Source: Massilia polaris (GTDB lineage Bacteria; Pseudomonadota; Gammaproteobacteria; Burkholderiales; Burkholderiaceae_D). Taken from it: a stretch of DNA of 53,704 bases. The translations under genes were made by a program, and so were the position numbers. Below, piece after piece: positions 40,729 to 49,952 of this stretch (the first letter of the stretch is position 1; each line of letters starts with the position of its first letter). Where the stretch lies: positions 1-53,704 of the forward strand of contig NZ_JABBGG010000017.1 in assembly GCF_012927275.1 (NCBI RefSeq). The letters run 5' to 3'. Under the pieces are notes generated by a model, which searched no databases, had not been told where the DNA came from, and saw nothing but the letters and a program-made list of their open reading frames with translations.

Positions 40729-41214
40729 ATGAACGATCTTGATAAATTCGATTACGCGATACTCTCTGCGCTGCAGGGCGACGCCACCCTGTCGATCGCG
40801 GCGCTGGCCGAAAAGATCGGCCTGTCCAGCACCCCGTGCTGGAAGCGCGTCAAGCGGCTGGAAGAAGAAGGCCATATCGAAAGCCGCGTCACGCTGGTCA
40901 ACCGGCGCAAGGTCGGATTGCCGGTGACGGTATTCGTCAGCGTACGCACCGGCGACCACGACGAAAAATGGCTGAAGAACTTCGCCGCCGCCGTGGTCAA
41001 CCTGCCCGAAGTGCTCGAGTTCCACCGCATGAGCGGCGACGTCGATTACCTGCTCAAGGTCGTCACCACCGATATCGACGGCTACGACCGCTTTTACAAA
41101 AAGCTGATCAAGGCCGCGCGGCTGTCGGGGGTGTCGTCGGCGTTCTCGATGGAGCAGATCAAATACAGCACCGCCCTCCCGCTGGAACTGGTGTCGCACG
41201 GGCTTCCGGCCTGA
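40729..41214 (+). CDS. Lrp/AsnC-family transcriptional regulator
   Basis: The 161-residue protein has an N-terminal AsnC-type helix-turn-helix (FDYAILSALQGDATLSIAAL to LSSTPCWKRVKRLEEEGHI, about residues 7-50) and a C-terminal RAM ligand-binding domain with LPEVLEFHRMSGDVDYLLKV. Length is typical. Its divergent partner is a cysteine-desulfurase fusion, and some Lrp-family regulators (DecR/CuyR types) respond to cysteine and control desulfidases, so a cysteine- or sulfur-linked effector is a reasonable guess. The LivK-like gene begins 73 bases downstream. Confidence 0.93.
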   Translation: MNDLDKFDYAILSALQGDATLSIAALAEKIGLSSTPCWKRVKRLEEEGHIESRVTLVNRRKVGLPVTVFVSVRTGDHDEKWLKNFAAAVVNLPEVLEFHRMSGDVDYLLKVVTTDIDGYDRFYKKLIKAARLSGVSSAFSMEQIKYSTALPLELVSHGLPA

Positions 41215-41287
41215 CGACTGGCCTATACAATTAGCACCTGAATCGTGCGATCATTGCGCTCTAAGAAATCGAAGGGGACATACATAC

Positions 41288-42418
41288 ATGCAGTCACGTA
41301 CATACACACTGCCGATCGCTGGCGCCATCCTGCTGCTCGCATCCCACACCGTTAGCGCACAAGAAGTCGTCAAGATTGGCGTGAGCGGGCCGCTGTCGGG
41401 CGCCAACGCCTTCGCCGGCAAGGACAATGAAAACGGCGCACGCCTCGCGATCGAAGAACTGAACGCCAAAAAGATCAAGGCCGGCGGCAAGGTCGTCACC
41501 TTCGCGCTCAGCTCCGAGGACGACCAGGGCGATCCGAAAGCCGGTGTCTCCGTTGCGCAGAAATTCGTCGACGACGGCGTCAAGTTCGTGCTCGGCCCTT
41601 ACAACTCCGGCGTGGCGATTCCAGCCTCGCGCGTATACAACGACGCTGGCATCCTGATGTCGACCGTCGGCACCAATCCGAAGGTTACGCAGGCGGGCTA
41701 CAAGTCGGTGTTCCGCATTGTCGCCAGCGATACGCAGGTTGGTTCGTCGGTGGCCGACTACGCGGCCAAACAGCTGAAGGTAAAAACGGTCGGCGTCATC
41801 GACGACCGCACCGCCTTCGGCCAGGGCATCGCGATGGAATTCGTGAAGCAGGCAAAACGTTTGGGCCTCAAAGTCGCGGCACATGAATTCACGACCGACA
41901 AGGCGACCGACTTCGCTGCGATCCTGACCGCGCTCAAAGCCAAAAAAGTTGACGCGATTTTCTTCGGCGGCTACGCCCCGCAAGGCGCGCCGATGGTGCG
42001 CCAGATGCGTCAACTGGGCCTGAATGCGAAACTGCTCGGCGGCGATACGCTGTGCAGCCCCGAGATGGCGAAGCTGGGCGGCGACGCCGTCGGCGAGAAC
42101 GTACTGTGCGCACAAGGCGGCGCGATCCTCGAGAAGCAGGCCGGCGGCCCGGCCTTCAAGGCCAACTACAAGAAGCGCTTCAAGCAGGATCCGGACGTAT
42201 ATGCGCCGTCGTTCTACGACCAGATGATGTTCATCGCCCAGGCGATTCGCGCTACCAATTCGACCGACCCGTCGGTTGTCGGCGCCGCGCTGCATACGAC
42301 CAGCCATAAGGGCGTGGTCGGAACTTATGCTTACGACGATGCCGGCAACATGAAGAAATCGAGCGTCACGATCTACACCTTCCGCAACGGCGCCCTCGCG
42401 CCGCTCGCAAGCTACTGA
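41288..42418 (+). CDS. LivK-like branched-chain amino acid ABC binding protein
   Basis: Periplasmic type-I binding protein of the HAAT family. The 376-residue protein has a Sec signal peptide (LPIAGAILLLASHTVSA-Q, cleavage about residue 24) and starts its mature part EVVKIGVSGPLSGANAFAGK, the usual family opening, with the two-lobed fold through the C-terminus. A GAAGGGGA ribosome-binding site precedes the ATG. No cognate permease or ATPase genes are in the window. Its stop overlaps the start of the first DUF885 peptidase gene by one base (TGATG), so the ligand could be a product of those peptidases. Confidence 0.93.
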   Translation: MQSRTYTLPIAGAILLLASHTVSAQEVVKIGVSGPLSGANAFAGKDNENGARLAIEELNAKKIKAGGKVVTFALSSEDDQGDPKAGVSVAQKFVDDGVKFVLGPYNSGVAIPASRVYNDAGILMSTVGTNPKVTQAGYKSVFRIVASDTQVGSSVADYAAKQLKVKTVGVIDDRTAFGQGIAMEFVKQAKRLGLKVAAHEFTTDKATDFAAILTALKAKKVDAIFFGGYAPQGAPMVRQMRQLGLNAKLLGGDTLCSPEMAKLGGDAVGENVLCAQGGAILEKQAGGPAFKANYKKRFKQDPDVYAPSFYDQMMFIAQAIRATNSTDPSVVGAALHTTSHKGVVGTYAYDDAGNMKKSSVTIYTFRNGALAPLASY

Positions 42419-44175
42419 TGCGCACCCGCCTCCTGCTCGCAGCGGCACTTGCCTGCAGCGCGGCGCATGCCGCGCCGCCCGCGGCAGCAGCGCCGCTGAC
42501 GCCCCCGATGGCGTCGTTCGGCGCTTCGCAACAGGCGATGCCGGCGCTGATCCAGCGTTACCAGCTCGATCACGCCAGCCTCGCCCACCTTTACACCGTC
42601 CGCAGCGGCATCGCGCGCGACGAGGAATTCGGCCGCTTCTACCGGCAGTGGCTGGCCGCGCTGGATGCGCTGCCGTTCGACGCACTGGGCGTGGAAGACC
42701 GCATCGACTGGACCATGCTGCGCAACCAGATCGAATTCGAGCTGCGCGAACAAAGCGACGTGGCAAGCCGCTTCCGCGAAGCGGAGCCGCTGGCGCCGTT
42801 CGCGCGCCCATTGATCGACCTGGCCGAAGCACGCCGCCTGATGAAGGCGCAGGATGGCCGCGCAACCGCCGCACTGCTGCAAAAATCGATCGGCGCAGTC
42901 CAGCAAGCCACCGAAAACCTGAAGGCCGGCGGCGACCTGTCGTCGTCCAAACCGGTTGCCTCGCGCAGCACCGCCAACCGCGCAGTCAAGGTACTGGGTG
43001 AACTCAGCGCGGACCTGAAAGAATGGTACGCTTACTACGACGGCTACGACCCGCAGTTGACGTGGTGGGTCAAGCAGCCTTACATCGCGCTCGACAAAGC
43101 CATCGCCGACTACTCGGCGCTGCTTGACGAGCGGCTGGTCGGCAAAGCGTCCGCCAAGCTGCTGAACGTTACCGGCGACCCGATCGGCCGCGATGGCCTG
43201 GTCAGTGCGCTCAAGCGCGAAATGCTGCCTTACACGCCGGAAGAACTGATGGCGCTGGCCGAGAAGGAGCTCGCGTGGGGCGAAGCGGAGCTGCGCAAAG
43301 CCTCCAATGAAATGGGCTTCGGCGACAACTGGCGCGCCGCCATGGAGAAGGTCAAGAACATGTACGTGGCGCCGGGCGAACAGCCCGCGATGGTGCGCGC
43401 GCTGGCACGCGAAGCGATCGACTACGTGACCGCGAACGACATGGTCACGGTGCCGGAAGTCGCGCTGCGCAGCTGGCGCATGGACATGCTGTCGGCCGAA
43501 AGCCAGATGGTCAGCCCATTCTTCCTGGGCGGCGACACCATCCTGGTCTCGTACCCGACCGACACCATGACGCACGAGCAGAAGCTGATGACCATGCGCG
43601 GCAATAACCCGCACTTCTCGCGCGCGATCGTTCATCACGAACTGATTCCGGGCCATCACCTGCAGCTGTTCATGGCCGACCGCTACCAGCCGCAGCGCAA
43701 GCTGTTCGACTCGCCGTTCTTCGTCGAAGGCTGGGCCGTGTACTGGGAGATGCTGCTGTACGACCGCAAGTTCGCGGCCAAGCCCGAAGACCGCATCGGG
43801 ATGATGTTCTGGCGGAACCACCGCGCCGCGCGCATCCTGTTCTCGCTTGGTTTTCACCTTGGGAAGATCACGCCGGAGCAGGCGGTCGATATGCTGATCA
43901 AGCGCGTCGGCCACGAACCGGACAACGCGCGCGCGGAAGTACGCCGCTCGTTCAACGGCGACTACACGCCGCTGTACCAGGCCGGGTACATGATCGGCGC
44001 GCTGCAGCTGCGCGCGCTGAACAAGGAGCTGGTCGGCAGCGGCGCCATGAACCTCAAGCGCTTCCATGACGGCGTGCTGGAAGGCGGCATGCTGCCGGCC
44101 GAGCTGGTTCGCGCGCGCCTGAAGGGCGAGAAGATCCCGCGCGATTTCCGCCCGACCTGGCGTTTTTATAACTGA
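42418..44175 (+). CDS. Exported DUF885 metallopeptidase (first copy)
   Basis: DUF885 proteins are zinc peptidases of a largely helical fold. The 585-residue protein has a signal peptide (LLLAAALACSAAHA-A), the motif HELIPGHH at 407-414 with H407, E408 and H414 as likely metal-site residues, and FVEGWAVYWEMLLY downstream carrying the probable third ligand Glu. Length is normal for the family. Translationally coupled to the LivK-like gene by one-base overlap, and followed 16 bases later by a second DUF885 gene of low similarity, so the two are probably of different specificity. Confidence 0.9.
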   Translation: MRTRLLLAAALACSAAHAAPPAAAAPLTPPMASFGASQQAMPALIQRYQLDHASLAHLYTVRSGIARDEEFGRFYRQWLAALDALPFDALGVEDRIDWTMLRNQIEFELREQSDVASRFREAEPLAPFARPLIDLAEARRLMKAQDGRATAALLQKSIGAVQQATENLKAGGDLSSSKPVASRSTANRAVKVLGELSADLKEWYAYYDGYDPQLTWWVKQPYIALDKAIADYSALLDERLVGKASAKLLNVTGDPIGRDGLVSALKREMLPYTPEELMALAEKELAWGEAELRKASNEMGFGDNWRAAMEKVKNMYVAPGEQPAMVRALAREAIDYVTANDMVTVPEVALRSWRMDMLSAESQMVSPFFLGGDTILVSYPTDTMTHEQKLMTMRGNNPHFSRAIVHHELIPGHHLQLFMADRYQPQRKLFDSPFFVEGWAVYWEMLLYDRKFAAKPEDRIGMMFWRNHRAARILFSLGFHLGKITPEQAVDMLIKRVGHEPDNARAEVRRSFNGDYTPLYQAGYMIGALQLRALNKELVGSGAMNLKRFHDGVLEGGMLPAELVRARLKGEKIPRDFRPTWRFYN

Positions 44176-44191
44176 TCAAGCGAAAACGAAT

Positions 44192-46006
44192 ATGAAGAAG
44201 ACCCTCACGCTCTGCGCACTCAGCGCAGCCCTGGCCCTGGCGTTCGCGCCGGTTACCGCTGCCGCGCAAGCACCAGCCGGCAAAGTCGCCGGCGCAGTCG
44301 CAGACCAGGCCGAGAAGCGGCTCGACAAGCTGGCCGACGATTACTACGAAGCGCAGGCGCGCCACGACCCGGTCGGCGCGACCCAGAACGGCGACAACCG
44401 TTTCGACGACAAGCTTGGCATCACCATTTCGCCGACGCTGCGCGCGCAGCAGTTCGCGCGCTACGACGCCTTCCTCAAGCGCTTGCATGCGATCGACCGC
44501 GGCAGCCTGGACCGCGGCGCGCAGATCAACTACGACATCCTCGAATACGAGCTGAAGACGCTGCTGACGTTCAAGCGCTTCCCCGACCACCTGCTGCCGA
44601 TCGACCAGATGAGCAGCATGCCGGTCACGCTGGCTAACTTCGCCGGCGGCGAGGGCGCGCAGCCACTGACCACGCCGAAGCAGTACCGCGCCTACCTGAG
44701 CCGCCTGAACCAGCTGCCGGCATGGATCGACCAGGCCATCGCCAACATGCGCGAGGGGATGCGCACTGGCGTCGTGCTGCAGCGCGCCGCGATGACGTCG
44801 GCACTGCCGCAGTTCCAGAAGCTGTCCAGCAAGACGCCCGAGGCGAACATCTTCTACACGCCAGTGAAGAAGATGCCCGCGACGTTCAGCGCGAAAGACA
44901 AGCTGGAACTGACGGCGGCATACCGCGCCACCGTCGCGAAAAAGCTGATGCCTTCGCTGGCGAAGCTCACGGTCTTCCTGGAAAAGGAATACCTGCCAGC
45001 GACGCGCACCAGCACCGGCATCGACGGCCTCCCGAACGGCAAGGAGTGGTACCACGCGAATGTCGCGGCGCAGACCACGACTTCGCTGACGCCGGAGCAG
45101 ATCCACGCGACGGGCTTGAAGGAAGTCGCGCGCATCCAGCAGGAGTACGGCGTTGTCGGGCCGAAGATGGGTTACACCGGGCCTGCATCGGGGCTGCCGA
45201 CCTGGGTTGCGGAGCAGGAGAAGTATCGTCCGTTCAAGACCGAGCAGGAAGTGATCGACGTGTACCGCAAGCTCGACGGCGTGCTGCGCGAGAAGCTGCC
45301 GGCGCTGTTCACCCTGATGCCAAAGGCGCCGCTCGACCTGCGCCTCGAGCCTGAATTGAGCCGCGCGACGGCGTCGGACCATTACACGGCACCGGCGTCG
45401 GACGGCTCGCGTCCGGGCGTGTTCTGGTCGGTGGTGAACGATCCGAAGCAGTACGGCAGCACCGGCATGGTGACGCTGTTCCTGCATGAGGGTCAGCCGG
45501 GTCACCACTTCCATATCGCGCTGCTGCAGGAGATGGATCTGCCGAAATTCCGCAAGTTTGGCGGAAATAACGCGTTCACCGAAGGCTGGGCGCTGTATGC
45601 GGAGACCCTGGGCAAGGAGATGGGATTGTTCGGGAAGCCGGAGGATTACTTTGGTCACCTGAACGACGAGATGCTGCGCGCGGTGCGCCTGGTGGTGGAT
45701 ACGGGCATGCACGCGAAGGGATGGACGCGCGAGCAGTCGATCCAGTATATGCGCGATACCCTGGGCTACACCGAGGCGGTGGCGCGCAGCGAGACCGAGC
45801 GGTATATGGTGTGGCCGGGACAGGCGCTGGGCTACAAGATTGGCTCGCTGAAGATCGCGGAGCTGAGGCAGCAGGCGACGGCGGCGTTAGGCCCGAAATT
45901 CAGCCTGCCGAAGTTCCATGAGATCGTGCTGGAGGATGGGACGGTGCCGTTGTCGCTGTTGGAGGCGAAGGTGCAGCGGTGGATTGAAAAGGATGGCGCG
46001 AAGTAA
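44192..46006 (+). CDS. Exported DUF885 metallopeptidase (second copy)
   Basis: The 604-residue protein has a signal peptide (LCALSAALALAFAPVTAAAQ) and the zinc motif HEGQPGHHFH starting at H432, E433, then NNAFTEGWALYAETLGKEMG with the likely third ligand Glu. The gene order LivK-like, DUF885, DUF885 suggests one operon producing and capturing small peptides or amino acids, though this is inference. The motif variant HEGQPGHH differs from HELIPGHH in the upstream paralog, so the pair is old rather than a recent duplication. Confidence 0.9.
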   Translation: MKKTLTLCALSAALALAFAPVTAAAQAPAGKVAGAVADQAEKRLDKLADDYYEAQARHDPVGATQNGDNRFDDKLGITISPTLRAQQFARYDAFLKRLHAIDRGSLDRGAQINYDILEYELKTLLTFKRFPDHLLPIDQMSSMPVTLANFAGGEGAQPLTTPKQYRAYLSRLNQLPAWIDQAIANMREGMRTGVVLQRAAMTSALPQFQKLSSKTPEANIFYTPVKKMPATFSAKDKLELTAAYRATVAKKLMPSLAKLTVFLEKEYLPATRTSTGIDGLPNGKEWYHANVAAQTTTSLTPEQIHATGLKEVARIQQEYGVVGPKMGYTGPASGLPTWVAEQEKYRPFKTEQEVIDVYRKLDGVLREKLPALFTLMPKAPLDLRLEPELSRATASDHYTAPASDGSRPGVFWSVVNDPKQYGSTGMVTLFLHEGQPGHHFHIALLQEMDLPKFRKFGGNNAFTEGWALYAETLGKEMGLFGKPEDYFGHLNDEMLRAVRLVVDTGMHAKGWTREQSIQYMRDTLGYTEAVARSETERYMVWPGQALGYKIGSLKIAELRQQATAALGPKFSLPKFHEIVLEDGTVPLSLLEAKVQRWIEKDGAK

Positions 46007-46010
46007 TTGA

Positions 46011-46045
46011 TGGGTTATGGGTTATGGGTTCCCGTGGGAACCCAT
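46011..46045. terminator. Repeat and hairpin between convergent genes
   Basis: The 7-base unit TGGGTTA occurs in tandem from 46011 (two full copies plus TGGGTT), leading into ATGGGTTCCC (46024-46033) and GGGAACCCAT (46036-46045), a 10-bp perfect inverted repeat around GT. It lies in the 47-base gap between two converging genes and may act as a bidirectional terminator, though neither side has a T-run. Confidence 0.5.
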
Positions 46046-46053
46046 GCTGAGCG

Positions 46054-47742
46054 TCAGACCACCGAATACACCGGATAGCGGCGCCACTCCGGCTCTACAT
46101 ACCGCTGGCAGTTCGCGAAGATGAAGTCCAGTACCGCCTCCTGATTCCCCAGCAGTCCCTGGTTCTCTCCCTTCCACGCTTCGAATTTCGCCTTCAGCTC
46201 CGGCTCATCGCGCAGCAGTTCCATCGCGTGATCCTCGAACACATAATCCGAATACGCTTCTTTCTTCTCCAGCACGCTGTTGAAGAAGCCCCAGCGGAAG
46301 AAGCTGTCGTGCGCTTGCGGTTCCAGCGTCTCAATCGCGTAGCGCGCGTTGTCCTGGTCGAGCGGAATCCATACGTCGCCCGGACGCAGCGTCACGCGCA
46401 CCGTGCGCTTCTCCAGCTGCACATCGTCATGGAACATGTGCCCTTCGTACGCGTTCGGACGCGATGACACCGACTTGATGTGGTAGCACTGCACGTCGAT
46501 GGTCTTCTCCGCGTCGATACGCTCCATCTTCACGCCGTTCCACTCCAGCCGTTCGATCGCTTCGCGCCACGCCTGCGGGATCACATACGCGCGCGCGGCG
46601 GCGACGGTGATATCGGCCGGGAAGCTGTTGAAGTACTTGATGTCGCGTTCCCACGGCTTGCTGCGGTCATACGACAGGCGCGTGTAGTTACCGAGCAGGC
46701 TAGGCGAATACTGCGCTTCGTAGCCCTTGAAGCGGAAGCTCGATACCTTCTCCTCACTCATCGCCCAGTGAATCGGCCACTCGCGGCGCGTCTTGCCCTC
46801 TTCCTTCGCGGCGCGGCGCAGCGACTGGATCTGGCCGGCGTTCGCAATCGTGAAGTCGAGCGCGGTTTCTACCAGCGCGCGCATCGATTCGTAGCGGTCG
46901 GCGAACGGCTTGAGCATGTGCGTCTCGGGCATGAAGCCGATGGTGTGATGCAGCGCCGCGTAGCCGGTCGAGAAGCGCGGCGTTTCAAGGAATTCAGCGA
47001 TGCCGTGGTCCGGGCAGTCCTTGACCGGATTGACGTACGGGCAGGTAGGCCAGCCGCGCTGCTCCATCTCCTTGAACATATGCGGCAGCATCGTGTCGCG
47101 CAAAAACTCGCCAAGCCCGCCGCCAAGCTTGTCGGCTTGCGTGTGGATCAGGGTCATCGTGTACGTGTAGTCCGCACCGTTGGAGGTGTGGGTGTCGACC
47201 ATCACGTCCGGGTCCCAGGCGGTGAACAGCTTGTTGAATACCTGCGCGGTCAGCGTGTCGCATTTGACGAAATCGCGGTTCAGGTCGAGGTGGCGGCTGT
47301 TGCCGCGGAAGCCGAACTGCTCGGGGCCGTCCTGGTTGACGCGCGAGGTGTTGGCGCGATTCAGGCTGCCGTCGACGTTGTACATCGGGACAAACAGGAA
47401 CACCGCTTTGCCCAGCGCGGCAAGGCGCTCCGGCTGCGTGCAGAAGTCGCGCACGTGCGCCATGCAGGAGTCGACGCCTTCCGGCTCGCCCGGGTGGATG
47501 CCGTTATTGTTGAAGAAGACCGGACGGCCTTCGCGCTTGAGCTGCTCGCGGCCGAACACGCCGTCGGCGGTAATTACGCCAACATGGATAGGCACGCCCG
47601 CGTCGGAGGTGCCGACGACGCTGAAGCGCAGCACTTTCGGGAAGCGTCGCGCGAGTTCTTCGTACCAGGAGATGCATTCAGCCCAGGTCGTGGTCTGGTT
47701 CTTGTTGCCCTTCTCGTAGGGCGTTTGCAGGTCGTTCAGCAT
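46054..47742 (-). CDS. M14-family zinc carboxypeptidase
   Basis: The 562-residue protein starts MLNDLQTPYEKGNKNQTTTW. The zinc ligands are H83 and E86 (GIHPGEPEG) and H185 (VDTHTSNGA), with general-base candidate E273 in FMPETHM; the spacing fits M14 peptidases. A C-terminal region of about 270 residues is beta-rich with no clear family. No signal peptide is visible, so it may be cytoplasmic, unlike most peptidases in this window. A TTG seven codons upstream is also in frame; the ATG is preferred, though neither has a strong ribosome-binding site. It ends 47 bases from the convergent DUF885 gene. Confidence 0.88.
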   Translation of the reverse strand: MLNDLQTPYEKGNKNQTTTWAECISWYEELARRFPKVLRFSVVGTSDAGVPIHVGVITADGVFGREQLKREGRPVFFNNNGIHPGEPEGVDSCMAHVRDFCTQPERLAALGKAVFLFVPMYNVDGSLNRANTSRVNQDGPEQFGFRGNSRHLDLNRDFVKCDTLTAQVFNKLFTAWDPDVMVDTHTSNGADYTYTMTLIHTQADKLGGGLGEFLRDTMLPHMFKEMEQRGWPTCPYVNPVKDCPDHGIAEFLETPRFSTGYAALHHTIGFMPETHMLKPFADRYESMRALVETALDFTIANAGQIQSLRRAAKEEGKTRREWPIHWAMSEEKVSSFRFKGYEAQYSPSLLGNYTRLSYDRSKPWERDIKYFNSFPADITVAAARAYVIPQAWREAIERLEWNGVKMERIDAEKTIDVQCYHIKSVSSRPNAYEGHMFHDDVQLEKRTVRVTLRPGDVWIPLDQDNARYAIETLEPQAHDSFFRWGFFNSVLEKKEAYSDYVFEDHAMELLRDEPELKAKFEAWKGENQGLLGNQEAVLDFIFANCQRYVEPEWRRYPVYSVV

Positions 47743-47790
47743 GATGGTGTCTTGTGAAGTCAAAGAATTGCGCGTGGTTGCGCCAGACCG

Positions 47791-49101
47791 CTACGATACA
47801 TCAAGCGGCAGGGAGATGGATATGATGGTGCCACTGCCCGGTTCCGAGGCGAACGAAATCGTGCCGCCCAGGGCGTAAACGCGCTCGCGCATGCCGATGA
47901 TGCCGATGCCGGACGACGATGTCGCCATGTCGAAGCCGGCGCCGTTGTCGGCCACCTCGATGTGCAGCATGCCGTCGTCCTTCGACAGCACCAGCGATAC
48001 CTTGGTGCGCGTGGCAGTGGCGTGCTTCATCACGTTCGACAGCGCTTCCTGCACGATACGGTATGCCGAAATGGCGAGCTCGTTCCCCAGCTGCGAGAAG
48101 TCGCCTTCGGAGCGGAACTCGAAACGGTTGCCGCCATGGCTGCTGTCGTAGTGGCGGATCATCTCCTCGACCGCGCCGTGCAGCCCGAGCATGTCGAGCA
48201 CTTCAGGGCGCAGGCGCCGCACCAGCCGCCGGCCGCTGGCGTACAGGTCGAGCGTCAGTTTGGTGATCGCCTGCGACTTGGCCTTGATCTCTTCGATGAC
48301 CGGGCCCTGGCCCGCCTTGTCCGCAAGGTGGAGGATGCTTTGCGACTCAAGGCGCGCGGCGATCAGCGAGGCATTGAGTTCGTCGTGGATCTCGACGGCG
48401 ATGCTCTTTCGTTCATCCTCGATGATCGAGTTGACCTTCTGGATAAGCTTACGCTTGTCGGCATCTGCCTTGAGCGCCTCGTTGCGCGATTCGACCAGCT
48501 CCCTGGTGCGTTCGGCCACCTTGCGCGCGAGAGCGAGCGCCAGCGCGACACTGATGATCAGTGCCAGCGCGGCCATCGCCAGTTCGAGCCGGAAGCGGCG
48601 CGCCTGTTTGTCGAGCATGTGCGACGGCGACATCGTGACGCGCACCCAGCCGACGGTTTCGGTCGTCAGCGTCGGCGGCCTGGTATCGCTCGACCCCGAC
48701 ACGTGCGGTGCGCCGTTATCGGAAAACAGGTTAATCCAGATCAGCTGCTTGCGGATCGGCGCTTCGTAGTAGCGCGGCTCGGCGTCGGCCGACGTGTCGG
48801 ATGCGACGCTGACCGTGGGCTGCTGGTTGGCGTCGACCACGTCGATGCGGTGGATGCTGCGGTCGGACTGCACCAGGCCATTGATCGTCAGGCGCAGGTC
48901 GGACAGGTTACCGGAGATGACGTTGTATTCGCTGGTCTCGGCCAGTGCCTTGGCGAGGATGCGGCCACGCTCGGCAAGCTCCTCGGCCACCTGCGCGCGG
49001 TGCGAGTACCACGAATACCAGATGAAGCTCGAGAACAGGAACATCACCGGCAGCATGGCGATCGCGACCATCCGCGTGCCGATGCCGAGCCTGAGCTTCA
49101 T
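47791..49101 (-). CDS. NarL-type sensor histidine kinase
   Basis: The 436-residue protein has an N-terminal helix (MVAIAMLPVMFLFSSFIWYS), a periplasmic sensor region (about 32-170), a second helix (LAMAALALIISVALALALAR), a linker coiled coil, a HisKA_3-type dimerisation domain with H239 in EIHDELNASL, and an HATPase domain (VQEALSNVMKHA, DNGAGF, GIGIIGMRERV). It is the last gene of a three-gene operon with a LuxR-type regulator and a periplasmic binding protein; its ATG overlaps the latter's stop by four bases. The sensed ligand may be delivered by that protein. Confidence 0.92.
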   Translation of the reverse strand: MKLRLGIGTRMVAIAMLPVMFLFSSFIWYSWYSHRAQVAEELAERGRILAKALAETSEYNVISGNLSDLRLTINGLVQSDRSIHRIDVVDANQQPTVSVASDTSADAEPRYYEAPIRKQLIWINLFSDNGAPHVSGSSDTRPPTLTTETVGWVRVTMSPSHMLDKQARRFRLELAMAALALIISVALALALARKVAERTRELVESRNEALKADADKRKLIQKVNSIIEDERKSIAVEIHDELNASLIAARLESQSILHLADKAGQGPVIEEIKAKSQAITKLTLDLYASGRRLVRRLRPEVLDMLGLHGAVEEMIRHYDSSHGGNRFEFRSEGDFSQLGNELAISAYRIVQEALSNVMKHATATRTKVSLVLSKDDGMLHIEVADNGAGFDMATSSSGIGIIGMRERVYALGGTISFASEPGSGTIISISLPLDVS

Positions 49102-49952
49102 GGCGCCACCTGCACCGGCCGGCGGGAGAAGCTGCGCGCCGCGTTGTCAGCCTTGATGTTCAGCGAGCGCGCGACCGCCTCGTTGATGATGGTGCGGAAG
49201 TAGCGCGGGAACTGCGGTGGAGGGAGTGCGCCGCTCGCGGCATAACTGGCGGCCACCTCGGCAACCTGCGCGTTGATATCCTCGATGTCCGAGTAGGTCG
49301 ATGCGAGCGCGCCGGATTTCACCATGTCGGCCGAAAAGCCGATCACGGCCTGGTTGTGGCGGTAGCTCGATAGCAGGATGTTGCGGAAGTTTTCAGGCGT
49401 GTAGACCGCGCTGTCGGGCGTGGCGAGCAGCACTTCGGCCTTCGCCATGCGGTTCAATACACCGTTGATGTCGTCACCGCGTCCGAACTCGTACAGCTCC
49501 GCACCGGCGCTCAGTGCGGCCCGGAGGAATGCCGTGTCGGGGCCCACGATGGCGGCCGCGCGCACCGGACGGCGGTACAGGAGAGACACCAGCTGCAGCT
49601 GGTCGGCCGGGGAAGGCTCCGCGTAGACGGCAGTTGCCCGGGACTGCGGCAGATGGCCCGCGACGGCTTGCCACACTGGGCTGGACGTATAGGCGGCGAG
49701 CAGCGCGCAATCGCCGCTGCGCGCCACCGCGTCGCGTAAGGCCACCGGTCCGACTGCGATACACAGCTTCTTGCGTCCATTCGCCGCAGCGCCCTCAAAT
49801 AGCGGCGAGAGCCGGCGCGCGAGGTCCGCCGTTATGCGCCGCGTGACGCTGGTGTCGTCGCCGGTGAAGATCTCGAAACGGGGAGTCCTGCCATCGACGG
49901 CAAACGCGCTGCACGCGGCACTTGCCAGCACAACGGCGAGGACCGCGCGCAC
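49098..49952 (-). CDS. Periplasmic ABC-type substrate-binding protein (sensor component)
   Basis: The 284-residue protein has a signal peptide (VLAVVLASAACSAFA-V) and resembles COG2984-type ABC substrate-binding proteins, with segments such as AAIVGPDTAFLRAALSAGAE and NRMAKAEVLLATPDSAVYTP. The start codon is GTG (49952-49950), overlapping the stop of the response regulator by one base; the open frame supports no better ATG. No transporter genes are nearby, so it probably serves the adjacent kinase as a sensor protein. Its ligand is unknown. Confidence 0.82.
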   Translation of the reverse strand: MRAVLAVVLASAACSAFAVDGRTPRFEIFTGDDTSVTRRITADLARRLSPLFEGAAANGRKKLCIAVGPVALRDAVARSGDCALLAAYTSSPVWQAVAGHLPQSRATAVYAEPSPADQLQLVSLLYRRPVRAAAIVGPDTAFLRAALSAGAELYEFGRGDDINGVLNRMAKAEVLLATPDSAVYTPENFRNILLSSYRHNQAVIGFSADMVKSGALASTYSDIEDINAQVAEVAASYAASGALPPPQFPRYFRTIINEAVARSLNIKADNAARSFSRRPVQVAP

